64,000 nucleotides of DNA, taken from the NCBI GenBank assembly GCA_965196985.1, contig CBDALO010000064.1:55721-119720 (forward strand), given 5' to 3'. The notes beneath the pieces are model-generated. The model ran no database searches and was not told the origin of the DNA. It saw only the letters and a program-made list of their open reading frames with translations. Position numbers and translations under genes: made by a program. The stretch comes from 2-12-FULL-35-23 sp965196985 (lineage in GTDB: Bacteria > Pseudomonadota > Gammaproteobacteria > UBA12402). How positions within the stretch are numbered: position 1 is the stretch's first letter; each line of letters opens with the position of its first letter. This document shows positions 27,278 to 36,647 of this stretch, piece by piece.

Positions 27278-27284
27278 TAATTAT

Positions 27285-29231
27285 GTATCCGTCTTATTTC
27301 AGCATGATGCTCATGCTGCGCTCTCTTTAGTTTACTGCGCCTGTGATGAGCGGATGGTAATTAATTCCGCTAGCGAAGGCATAGAATAGTTTTTTGTAAT
27401 TCTGTCATATATATAATCGAAGACATTAACTGCTAGCTTTTTACATGTCTCAGTAATTGTAACCATTGTATCCTTAGCTTTCGTTCCTTCTTCACTCATA
27501 GTATGAAGGTGTACATCGCGCATTCTAGCCTGCTTCCGAGCCATCAACTCTGCTGGATTGTTATGTAGAGGAAGCTCTGGCTTTTCCAGCACTAACAATA
27601 GCTGCCTTTTCTTTTTTAAGGTGAGCTCAATTTGTTTATCTAGTTTCTCGTAGCCAGTGATTGTTGAGAATAACTCAGTAAACTCATTGGATAGCTTATC
27701 TATCTCATCTTGCCCTGGGTTCTTTTTATATTCAATGAGCTTATGATAATAATCCCAAAACCTATCCAAGAAGCTGTCAACAGAGTCTTGGTGCTTCTTA
27801 AAAATTGGCATCAGCTTTTTATAATGCCTACCCTCATGAACCCAGCACAAGGCGAGTGATTCAGTAATGAGCTTAAACTGTGGCGCATCATCGGTAATGA
27901 GTGTTTCTATCGCATAAGGACTCTTTCTATATGTTGAGATAGCTGCCGCATCAGTAATCAGCTTTCTATATTTTGGAAATTTTTTATCACCTAATACCTT
28001 ATCAAGAATAACTTCCAGCTCCTTACTGTTTAAGATAGTCGATGAGTGAAATACCTTTAAGCTTTCGATTACCTTGTGGGGTAAGTTCATAGTAGCCAGT
28101 AAATTAAAAGCGGCCTCATTTAATGTGAACCCAAAGTGGTCTTTGCTTAACATTTCAATGACGCTTAATCGACTTTTACTGGTCAGCGTAAAGTAAGCTG
28201 AATAATACTCATTACCCAATACATTAACATAACGGTTTTTCCCATCCTCTCTAGCGTTGGTGTCATCTAGGTGCTGGTAGTTCGTGGATTGTAAACCTGC
28301 CTTCACAACTTCTACCTTCTCGGGCTCAAGTATCGTAGGTGTTTTAATTGTGAAGCTATGGATGGTTGATTTACTAATATCTATGTTGGCGGTTTTATAA
28401 AATGTCTCAAGGCTTTCTAGCGTCATACCACCTTGAGTATTTAGGAAGCTTGTCCAGCTTTTAATAGTAGGGCCGAACTGGCCCTCATAACCAGTTGGCA
28501 GAGGTGCTGTATAGTGTTTGTTTTCAGAAGGGGAGTAATATTGTTGGCGCAAAAAAAGAGTGTTATTAGCAGCAATTTTTATATCCTGGATAAGTGTTTT
28601 CTTAGAGCCATTTGGCACAGCATCGCTGGGCAACGAATCTGGATTAATTGTTAGTGTCACTGTATTAGAGACTTCGAGATTTTTTTTACTAGATTTTGGC
28701 TTTCTAGTTTTATTGGTTTTATTTCCTTTTCTATCCTTCTCGGAGGAATGATCCTTGTCCTTGTTAGCGCGCGTTTGCTTTCTAACATTAGGCTTTCCTT
28801 GCTCACCTTTATATTTATTTAATGCGTTATTTAACGATTGCACCTTGTCTTCTAGCTTTATGATTTTCTCAGCCTGACTTTCACATACATTGCTAAAATC
28901 TGTTTCTAGTGCTGTTGGTGTAACAGTATTATTAAATCTCTCAATGAGATCGGCTAAAACTGATTTGTCAGGTTGTTTTTTCATAGGAAGAGTATACCAC
29001 GGTTTTGAAAAGGTAAATTTTCCCCACACAGATGGCCGTACTGCTGAAATTATTTTTAAGCCATGAACCTGATCGATGAAAAAATAATCCGAGCATACAG
29101 CGTTGTTATAGAGCGCACATCATGCTTTTATGACACACGATGATTCCAATATAAAATTTCCAAATTTGCACGAAAAAGCTGTCAAGAACTTTTTGAATTA
29201 TTTTCAAATCATGCTGATATTGAACGGATAC
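27285..29231 (-). mobile_element. IS66-type element copy a (1947 bp)
   Basis: Ends GTATCCGTCTTATTTCAGCA and GTATCCGTTCAATATCAGCA (opposite strands) form the inverted repeat. The 8-bp duplication CTAATTAT occurs at 27277-27284 and 29232-29239. Its first base is the last base of the ISNCY-type element, so this element inserted across the ISNCY/IS256 junction and is younger than both. One gene only, as in the ISBst12 subgroup of IS66. Confidence 0.93.
27332..28984 (-). CDS. IS66-family transposase, single-ORF (ISBst12-like) type, copy a
   Basis: A 550-residue transposase from the ATG at 28984; the frame is open for 15 more codons upstream. The N-terminus is a leucine-zipper-like coiled coil (residues 25-60) followed by a Lys-rich linker, then the core with QHLDDTNAREDGKNRYVNV (a catalytic Asp), ETLITDDAPQFKLI and ALCWVHEGRHYKKL (IS66 hallmark), and a C-terminal HNNPAELMARKQARMRD. 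It is almost identical to copies at 34346-35998 and 58233-59885 (Met versus Thr in KKLMPIFKK is one difference). No companion tnpA/tnpB genes are present. Confidence 0.88.
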   Translation of the reverse strand: MKKQPDKSVLADLIERFNNTVTPTALETDFSNVCESQAEKIIKLEDKVQSLNNALNKYKGEQGKPNVRKQTRANKDKDHSSEKDRKGNKTNKTRKPKSSKKNLEVSNTVTLTINPDSLPSDAVPNGSKKTLIQDIKIAANNTLFLRQQYYSPSENKHYTAPLPTGYEGQFGPTIKSWTSFLNTQGGMTLESLETFYKTANIDISKSTIHSFTIKTPTILEPEKVEVVKAGLQSTNYQHLDDTNAREDGKNRYVNVLGNEYYSAYFTLTSKSRLSVIEMLSKDHFGFTLNEAAFNLLATMNLPHKVIESLKVFHSSTILNSKELEVILDKVLGDKKFPKYRKLITDAAAISTYRKSPYAIETLITDDAPQFKLITESLALCWVHEGRHYKKLMPIFKKHQDSVDSFLDRFWDYYHKLIEYKKNPGQDEIDKLSNEFTELFSTITGYEKLDKQIELTLKKKRQLLLVLEKPELPLHNNPAELMARKQARMRDVHLHTMSEEGTKAKDTMVTITETCKKLAVNVFDYIYDRITKNYSMPSLAELITIRSSQAQ

Positions 29232-29765
29232 CTAATTATGCTAATCAATCTAAAAAATTATTTATACCTCAAATTTTTCTCCTCTCAAAATAAATTATTA
29301 ACTTTTAGGTAATAGCAATTATATCTCGTTAATAAGAACAAGAATGATCTATCCTAAAACCCTATGAAGCCTTATTATTCACTTCAACTTAAGTATCTAG
29401 GTGATCCGCTCCACTGGTCATCAATTTCCACTAAAACAGCTGATACGAGCCTTAGGCACGATTCAGTATTAGGGAAAATTCCAACTGTATGCGTCCTTCT
29501 TTTTACCGATAGAGCGTTATTTTGTCTGTAAAAACCAACTTCAGTACTTAGAAAAACCTTTAAAATTCTAAATGGCACTCTATTGTACCTGTCTCATCGC
29601 ATAATATCTTAAATTAATTATGCTAATCAATCTAAAAAATTATTTATACCTCAAATTTTTCTCCTCTCAAAATAAATTATTAACTTTTAGGTAATAGCAA
29701 TTATATCTCGTTAATAAGAACAAGAATGATCTATCCTAAAACCCTATGAAGCCTTATTATTCACT

Positions 29766-30932
29766 TCAACTTAAGTATCTAGGTGATCCGCTCCACTGGT
29801 CATCAATTTCCACTAAAACAGCTGATACGAGCCTTAGGCACGATTCAGTATTAGGGAAAATTCCAACTGTATGCGTCCTTCTTTTTACCTCTCTGTTTAC
29901 GCGCTCAGCTATGTTACTGGTTCTTAATCTTTTTTGATGCGGCCTGTCAAAGTTCATCACTACTAAGCCCTCCGGTATATTCACTTCCAACCAAGAAGAA
30001 AGCTCTGGTGCTGTTTGCTGATATTTATCTACCGCCATAGCCAATAGTCTTTCCGACTCATGAATGTTTGAGGCATTAAATATAGCTGTAATCTCCTCAG
30101 CTACTGGTTCCTTCATTGAGCGCTTTGGTATGTGAGCCTGAGCATTTTGCTGCAAATGAAATTGGCAGCGTTGCCAAGGAACACTGGGGAACACAGCTCT
30201 TCTAGCGGCTTTTAGGCCAGTATGAGCGTCGCTAGTAATCAACTCAATACCATGTATACCTCGCTCAACCAACTGCTGAAGAAAATCACGCCAATGTACC
30301 TCAGCCTCTGATAACGCAACAGAAACACCTAGCACTGTTCTCTTGCCGGTTGATTCATCAAAGCCATAGGCTATCAATACCGCACAGTCTTGTACTGTGC
30401 CGCTAGTGCGCACCTTCTCATAACGTGCATCTAGCCAAAGATATTTTATCTTTCCTAACGGCTTATTTCGCCATTTCTTTAAATCTTCATCCAACAATTT
30501 AGCGCAACGGCTTACCTCTGTGCTTGAAATATCTGTTCCACAGAGTTGCTTTAGCACCTTTTCAACTTTGCGCGTGGAAACCCCATGCACATACATTTCA
30601 GCGACAGCCAGCTTAAGTGCTCTATCAGAGCGTACACCTCGCTCTAAGACTGATGGATAGAAGGCTTCGTTGGAGTCTCTAACCTGCGGTATCTGTAGCT
30701 CAAGCTGACCTTGACCTGTGTTAATTAACCTTGGTTTAAAGCCGTTCGCATATCCGTTTCTATCGCCAGTTCGCTCATAAGGACTGGCATTTAAATGGCG
30801 CTCCCTTTCTATTAACATAGCCTCATTCATCAACCTGGAGACAAGCTTAGGTAAAGCTTCAAACCCCTCCATCGCTAAAACATGTATGGCTTCTTCGATT
30901 AAGTTCTCATTTTTATAGCAGCTCATTGTCAT
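29766..30932 (-). CDS. IS256-family transposase, intact (copy C)
   Basis: A full 388-residue mutator-type transposase: N-terminal DNA-binding part with ERTGDRNGYANGFKPR, a DDE core with LWLDARYEKVR, ELITSDAHTGLKAA and CQFHLQQN, and the C-terminal RTSNIAERVNREVKRR. AGAGGA precedes the ATG. The coding region is intact, but its upstream region is separated from the element's end by the IS4-type insertion, so the native promoter is probably disturbed. Confidence 0.93.
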   Translation of the reverse strand: MTMSCYKNENLIEEAIHVLAMEGFEALPKLVSRLMNEAMLIERERHLNASPYERTGDRNGYANGFKPRLINTGQGQLELQIPQVRDSNEAFYPSVLERGVRSDRALKLAVAEMYVHGVSTRKVEKVLKQLCGTDISSTEVSRCAKLLDEDLKKWRNKPLGKIKYLWLDARYEKVRTSGTVQDCAVLIAYGFDESTGKRTVLGVSVALSEAEVHWRDFLQQLVERGIHGIELITSDAHTGLKAARRAVFPSVPWQRCQFHLQQNAQAHIPKRSMKEPVAEEITAIFNASNIHESERLLAMAVDKYQQTAPELSSWLEVNIPEGLVVMNFDRPHQKRLRTSNIAERVNREVKRRTHTVGIFPNTESCLRLVSAVLVEIDDQWSGSPRYLS

Positions 30933-30999
30933 TCCTCTTTTTTGGTTAAGTTTACCTTAAAAGGAATTTCTAATCTGACTGAGTCGCCTGCTTATTTTC

Positions 31000-32468
31000 C
31001 TGAGAACTACCCAAAATTGTTATCTCCCTACCTGAACTGAATTCGATAATTCTTTTTGTTCTTCTTGAGAAACACTATTTTCTTTAAAAAATTGCTCTAC
31101 TAAGTGATACGTTAGAAGTTTTCTAATACCCTTCGCAATAAAGTGTCGTGTCACCTTGCCCTTACCATCTCCTAATTTAGCTAGCATAATTGCGTAATCG
31201 TCATAAGCTTTTTCCTTACCTATCTCATACAAATATGAGGCCACATAAAAACATACAGCCAGTAGATTTTGTATCCCTTTAAAATTTTTTATCTGCATAT
31301 TTTCCCAGCCTAGTCCTTCCTTGAGAAATTTAAAAACATATTCAATTTTCGCACGAGATAGATAGGCTATGTATACCTCATACGCCTCATCAAAAGTCGT
31401 TACTTTTTTATTAGTTAATAGCAGCATGTCATTCTTAAAAATTCTCCTACCATCTCTGCCTGTAATTTGGATTTTAATTGCATTGAAGTTCTCAAACTCT
31501 CCAAAATAAATAGTTATTTTTCCGTCTTGTACGCAATTCTTTCCAACTGTTAACTTTTGGAATTGCTTTTCGCCTTGAGCATCAAAATCAGCGTTAATCA
31601 GCTTAAGCTTTTTACCATCATCACCTCTACCTTCTATTGTTCTTGTTATTTTTGAGCGAATAATAAAGTCTTGATCTAGGTTTGTATCAATTAGTGAGAG
31701 ATAGTCATTATCATCAAACTCTCTATCTAGAATATGGGTAATGGTTGCATCTTCATTCTTTGATTTTAGGCAGATTCCTATTTTTTCTATTTCACGAATA
31801 GACAGCAGCTTTTTATTAAAGTAATCACCAGATTCATAAAGACTCTTGGCCTCTTTATCTCCCTCAAATGGCTTTCCAGCCTCTATTTTCTTAATATGCT
31901 CAGCTTTTAAAAACTTAGGGTCTTTATTGCTGTAGCTTACATGCGATAGTAGATGCACAGCCTTATCACCAGGTACTAATGCAACTGCGTTATGCGTGCT
32001 GTAACCATTGATAATATCCCCGTCCAGACTCCTTACTTTACCTAGATTTTCAGTTTGCTTGCTATGTGGCTTTCTAATATCAGAAGGATCATGAAGAACA
32101 TCAATTTTACTGGCGTGTGAAAGTTTTTCACAGCTCTGTTCTAGCAATACATCATTTGTTTTTATTGGATCTAAATCGGTGCTTTTATTTTCACCGGTAA
32201 GTGTACGAATCATCTTTTTATACTCATTGTTATCTTTTGATGAACTGAACAACTTACAACTACCTTCAGTTAATAGCTTTCCTACAATCGTCGATAGATT
32301 TTTTTAAAACAACTTTCCCAGTTAATTTTGAAAAAAGAGGGGCAGCGTAATCGGCGAAGTTTAACATTTATACTCATCTCGTTAGTCTTGTTAAAAAGAC
32401 AAAGCATAGTCATTTTTACACAATATTTCAGCATTATTTTGCTGATTTAAATTTTGGGTAGTTTTCAG
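31000..32468 (-). mobile_element. IS4-type element copy 2 (1469 bp)
   Basis: Same ends as copy 1. The target duplication is TATTTTC at 30993-30999 and 32469-32475. It inserted between the terminal repeat and the transposase gene of IS256-type copy C. Confidence 0.93.
31020..32252 (-). CDS. IS4-family transposase (copy 2)
   Basis: The same 410-residue main frame as copy 1, with the YREK signature intact (YLSRAKIEYVFKFLK) and Arg in FIIRSKI. The 33-codon upstream frame (MLNFADYAAP...) also occurs on this strand ahead of it and is again out of frame. The first codon of the main frame is TTG, which supports the idea that real translation begins in the upstream frame. Confidence 0.85.
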   Translation of the reverse strand: MFSSSKDNNEYKKMIRTLTGENKSTDLDPIKTNDVLLEQSCEKLSHASKIDVLHDPSDIRKPHSKQTENLGKVRSLDGDIINGYSTHNAVALVPGDKAVHLLSHVSYSNKDPKFLKAEHIKKIEAGKPFEGDKEAKSLYESGDYFNKKLLSIREIEKIGICLKSKNEDATITHILDREFDDNDYLSLIDTNLDQDFIIRSKITRTIEGRGDDGKKLKLINADFDAQGEKQFQKLTVGKNCVQDGKITIYFGEFENFNAIKIQITGRDGRRIFKNDMLLLTNKKVTTFDEAYEVYIAYLSRAKIEYVFKFLKEGLGWENMQIKNFKGIQNLLAVCFYVASYLYEIGKEKAYDDYAIMLAKLGDGKGKVTRHFIAKGIRKLLTYHLVEQFFKENSVSQEEQKELSNSVQVGR

Positions 32469-34298
32469 TATTTTCAGCAAGTCAATGGAATTTACAGAAA
32501 GGATGGCGCACTAGCTTTTTACCTCTCTGTTTACGCGCTCAGCTATGTTACTGGTTCTTAATCTTTTTTGATGCGGCCTGTCAAAGTTCATCACTACTAA
32601 GCCCTCCGGTATATTCACTTCCAACCAAGAAGAAAGCTCTGGTGCTGTTTGCTGATATTTATCTACCGCCATAGCCAATAGTCTTTCCGACTCATGAATG
32701 TTTGAGGCATTAAATATAGCTGTAATCTCCTCAGCTACTGGTTCCTTCATTGAGCGCTTTGGTATGTGAGCCTGAGCATTTTGCTGCAAATGAAATTGGC
32801 AGCGTTGCCAAGGAACACTGGGGAACACAGCTCTTTTAGCGGCTTTTAGGCCAGTATGAGCGTCGCTAGTAATCAACTCAATACCATGTATACCTCGCTC
32901 AACCAACTGCTGAAGAAAATCACGCCAATGTACCTCAGCCTCTGATAACGCAACAGAAACACCTAGCACTGTTCTCTTGCCGGTTGATTCATCAAAGCCA
33001 TAGGCTATCAATACCGCACAGTCTTGTACTGTGCCGCTAGTGCGCACCTTCTCATAACGTGCATCTAGCCAAAGATATTTTATCTTTCCTAACGGCTTAT
33101 TTCGCCATTTCTTTAAATCTTCATCCAACAATTTAGCGCAACGGCTTACCTCTGTGCTTGAAATATCTGTTCCACAGAGTTGCTTTAGCACCTTTTCAAC
33201 TTTGCGCGTGGAAACCCCATGCACATACATTTCAGCGACAGCCAGCTTAAGTGCTCTATCAGAGCGTACACCTCGCTCTAAGACTGATGGATAGAAGGCT
33301 TCATTGGAGTCTCTAACCTGCGGTATCTGTAGCTCAAGCTGACCTTGACCTGTGTTAATTAACCTTGGTTTAAAGCCGTTCGCATATCCGTTTCTATCGC
33401 CAGTTCGCTCATAAGGACTGGCATTTAAATGGCGCTCCCTTTCTATTAACATAGCCTCATTCATCAACCTGGAGACAAGCTTAGGTAAAGCTTCAAACCC
33501 CTCCATCGCTAAAACATGTATGGCTTCTTCGATTAAGTTCTCATTTTTATAGCAGCTCATTGTCATTCCTCTTTTTTGGTTAAGTTTACCTTAAAAGGAA
33601 TTTCTAATCTGACTGAGTCGCCTGCTTATTTTCAGCAAGTCAATGGAATTTACAGAAAGGATGGCGCACTAGCCCATAATTAGACAAAGGAAGCTCAGAT
33701 GAAGATTCTTGTTATTGGTGATGATAAGGCTAAAAACGCGTTTCTTGGAACGATAACCCCAGAAGGATCTACTATTATTGTACCTGGCTGCATAAAGCTA
33801 CCCATAGATCAAGATACAACGCTAGATATTTGGAACCTGCCTGACATAGCTTCAAGTAAAGAAGCTGTTGCTAGCTATGCTCGTGAAGCAGACCTTGTTA
33901 TTGTATGCAAAAATGACACTTCAACTACTGAACTTCCTAAAGTAGTCGAACACCTGCCTAAAGATATGCAGCGCTGCACACTTATAAACGCTCAAACTAG
34001 GCCTACCTTACCAACTTCAATCTCTCAAGCTAATTTTAGCAAAGGCGAGAACCCTCCAACCCCTATTCCATGTAACCTCAACAATAAAGCTGTGGTCCTA
34101 GGTGCTCTCAGACAAATAGCATCCTTTATAAGAACACCAGTAAATAGTCACTACAATGCCCCTTTTAGCCGGAAGGAAGGGGAAGCTGACATCCCTAAAG
34201 CCCATATCCATAAATCTAAAAGCCAGTCAGCTTTCAAGAAAATCCTCACCTTTTTAGGTATTTCTACTCTTATTTCAATGTTAAAAAGCCGATTCAAA

Positions 34299-36245
34299 GT
34301 ATCCGTCTTATTTCAGCATGATGCTCATGCTGCGCTCTCTTTAGTTTACTGCGCCTGTGATGAGCGGATGGTAATTAATTCCGCTAGCGAAGGCATAGAA
34401 TAGTTTTTTGTAATTCTGTCATATATATAATCGAAGACATTAACTGCTAGCTTTTTACATGTCTCAGTAATTGTAACCATTGTATCCTTAGCTTTCGTTC
34501 CTTCTTCACTCATAGTATGAAGGTGTACATCGCGCATTCTAGCCTGCTTCCGAGCCATCAACTCTGCTGGATTGTTATGTAGAGGAAGCTCTGGCTTTTC
34601 CAGCACTAACAATAGCTGCCTTTTCTTTTTTAAGGTGAGCTCAATTTGTTTATCTAGTTTCTCGTAGCCAGTGATTGTTGAGAATAACTCAGTAAACTCA
34701 TTGGATAGCTTATCTATCTCATCTTGCCCTGGGTTCTTTTTATATTCAATGAGCTTATGATAATAATCCCAAAACCTATCCAAGAAGCTGTCAACAGAGT
34801 CTTGGTGCTTCTTAAAAATTGGCGTCAGCTTTTTATAATGCCTACCCTCATGAACCCAGCACAAGGCGAGTGATTCAGTAATGAGCTTAAACTGTGGCGC
34901 ATCATCGGTAATGAGTGTTTCTATCGCATAAGGACTCTTTCTATATGTTGAGATAGCTGCCGCATCAGTAATCAGCTTTCTATATTTTGGAAATTTTTTA
35001 TCACCTAATACCTTATCAAGAATAACTTCCAGCTCCTTACTGTTTAAGATAGTCGATGAGTGAAATACCTTTAAGCTTTCGATTACCTTGTGGGGTAAGT
35101 TCATAGTAGCCAGTAAATTAAAAGCGGCCTCATTTAATGTGAACCCAAAGTGGTCTTTGCTTAACATTTCAATGACGCTTAATCGACTTTTACTGGTCAG
35201 CGTAAAGTAAGCTGAATAATACTCATTACCCAATACATTAACATAACGGTTTTTCCCATCCTCTCTAGCGTTGGTGTCATCTAGGTGCTGGTAGTTCGTG
35301 GATTGTAAACCTGCCTTCACAACTTCTACCTTCTCGGGCTCAAGTATCGTAGGTGTTTTAATTGTGAAGCTATGGATGGTTGATTTACTAATATCTATGT
35401 TGGCGGTTTTATAAAATGTCTCAAGGCTTTCTAGCGTCATACCACCTTGAGTATTTAGGAAGCTTGTCCAGCTTTTAATAGTAGGGCCGAACTGGCCCTC
35501 ATAACCAGTTGGCAGAGGTGCTGTATAGTGTTTGTTTTCAGAAGGGGAGTAATATTGTTGGCGCAAAAAAAGAGTGTTATTAGCAGCAATTTTTATATCC
35601 TGGATAAGTGTTTTCTTAGAGCCATTTGGCACAGCATCGCTGGGCAACGAATCTGGATTAATTGTTAGTGTCACTGTATTAGAGACTTCGAGATTTTTTT
35701 TACTAGATTTTGGCTTTCTAGTTTTATTGGTTTTATTTCCTTTTCTATCCTTCTCGGAGGAATGATCCTTGTCCTTGTTAGCGCGCGTTTGCTTTCTAAC
35801 ATTAGGCTTTCCTTGCTCACCTTTATATTTATTTAATGCGTTATTTAACGATTGCACCTTGTCTTCTAGCTTTATGATTTTCTCAGCCTGACTTTCACAT
35901 ACATTGCTAAAATCTGTTTCTAGTGCTGTTGGTGTAACAGTATTATTAAATCTCTCAATGAGATCGGCTAAAACTGATTTGTCAGGTTGTTTTTTCATAG
36001 GAAGAGTATACCACGGGTTTGAAAAGGTAAATTTTCCCCACACAGATGGCCGTACTGCTGAAATTATTTTTAAGCCATGAACCTGATCGATGAAAAAATA
36101 ATCCGAGCATACAGCGTTGTTATAGAGCGCACATCATGCTTTTATGACACACGATGATTCCAATATAAAATTTCCAAATTTGCACGAAAAAGCTGTCAAG
36201 AACTTTTTGAATTATTTTCAAATCATGCTGATATTGAACGGATAC
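34299..36245 (-). mobile_element. IS66-type element copy b (1947 bp)
   Basis: Same ends as copy a. The target duplication is GATTCAAA at 34291-34298 and 36246-36253. It interrupts the pseudo-GTPase gene. Confidence 0.95.
34346..35998 (-). CDS. IS66-family transposase, single-ORF type (copy b)
   Basis: An intact 550-residue copy of the transposase described for copy a, with Thr in KKLTPIFKK. All recognisable motifs (HLDDTNARED, LITDDAPQF, CWVHEGRHYKK) are present. The opposite strand of the element's left end extends the interrupted host gene by about 35 nonsense codons. Confidence 0.9.
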   Translation of the reverse strand: MKKQPDKSVLADLIERFNNTVTPTALETDFSNVCESQAEKIIKLEDKVQSLNNALNKYKGEQGKPNVRKQTRANKDKDHSSEKDRKGNKTNKTRKPKSSKKNLEVSNTVTLTINPDSLPSDAVPNGSKKTLIQDIKIAANNTLFLRQQYYSPSENKHYTAPLPTGYEGQFGPTIKSWTSFLNTQGGMTLESLETFYKTANIDISKSTIHSFTIKTPTILEPEKVEVVKAGLQSTNYQHLDDTNAREDGKNRYVNVLGNEYYSAYFTLTSKSRLSVIEMLSKDHFGFTLNEAAFNLLATMNLPHKVIESLKVFHSSTILNSKELEVILDKVLGDKKFPKYRKLITDAAAISTYRKSPYAIETLITDDAPQFKLITESLALCWVHEGRHYKKLTPIFKKHQDSVDSFLDRFWDYYHKLIEYKKNPGQDEIDKLSNEFTELFSTITGYEKLDKQIELTLKKKRQLLLVLEKPELPLHNNPAELMARKQARMRDVHLHTMSEEGTKAKDTMVTITETCKKLAVNVFDYIYDRITKNYSMPSLAELITIRSSQAQ

Positions 36246-36647
36246 GATTCAAACCCAAGTCAAAACAGGCCCAGGCCCAACCACCCCAAGCGAGTAAACC
36301 TCATGAGGAAAAGCTGGTGCAGGAAGTAACCCATAGAAAAACATTAGATAAATTAACGAATCAACCAAGAGTCAGACCATCAGCACCGGTACTTGACTAT
36401 GAGCCTTTAAGTCAAAAAGATAGGGAAAAAGCACTTGATGATGGGAGTTTTAAAAGGCCAACATTTGGAGGCCTAGGACAGGCAAGCCTCTTTCCCGAAA
36501 GGCAAACTAAAACGCCAACATTAATAGAAGCTCGAAATAACAGCATAGGGCCTGGAAAAACAAGGCATTAACGCACATTTAAACTCAGCTCCACTCCTCA
36601 TAATACTCTTTAACAACTCTAAATTAGGCATAGAAGCCCGTATAGAA

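Larger units (their letters stand above)
29508..32515 (-). mobile_element. IS256-type element copy C, inserted in copy B and carrying an IS4-type element
   Basis: It begins GATAGAGCG at 29508 and ends GCGCACTAGC at 32515, flanked by TTTTTACC. Own length is 1532 bp once the IS4-type insertion (31000-32468) and its 7-bp duplication are removed. It has the same orientation as its host element. An element inside a copy of itself shows that these elements have no effective self-immunity here. Confidence 0.93.
29384..33566 (-). pseudogene. IS256-type transposase of copy B, split by copy C
   Basis: Codons 1-350 run from 33566 down to 32516; the last part (RRTHTVGIFPNTESCL... to the stop) lies at 29384-29507. 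Between them is a complete second IS256-type element. The 8-bp duplication TTTTTACC occurs at 29500-29507 and 32516-32523. The truncated frame ends REVKS after reading into the insert. One residue differs from other copies (GLKAAKRA versus GLKAARRA). Confidence 0.88.
25285..33673 (-). mobile_element. IS256-type element copy B, outer shell of a nested tower
   Basis: It begins GATAGAGCG at 25285 and ends GCGCACTAGC at 33673, flanked by CCATAATT on both sides (25277-25284 and 33674-33681). Its own sequence is in three pieces, 25285-25397, 29239-29507 and 32524-33673, which sum to 1532 bp, exactly one element. The inserts are an ISNCY-type and an IS66-type element in the first gap and IS256-type copy C (with an IS4-type element) in the second. 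It lies just upstream of the pseudo-GTPase gene. Confidence 0.93.
33699..36571 (+). pseudogene. Rab/Ras-like pseudo-GTPase gene split by IS66-type copy b
   Basis: Two exact in-frame pieces, 33699-34298 (200 codons) and 36254-36571 (105 codons and stop), join across one copy of the duplicated GATTCAAA to give 305 residues. The start resembles a small GTPase: KILVIGDDKAKNAFL in place of a P-loop (no GKS/T), then TTLDIWNLPD like the switch II LDIWDTAG, then ADLVIVCKNDTST. Nucleotide-binding residues are therefore degenerate. The second half is Pro/Lys/Gln-rich and probably disordered. AAGGAAG precedes the ATG. Rab-like folds in Legionellales are usually eukaryote-derived effectors, but that role is inferred. 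IS256-type copy B also sits 25 bases upstream. Confidence 0.65.
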
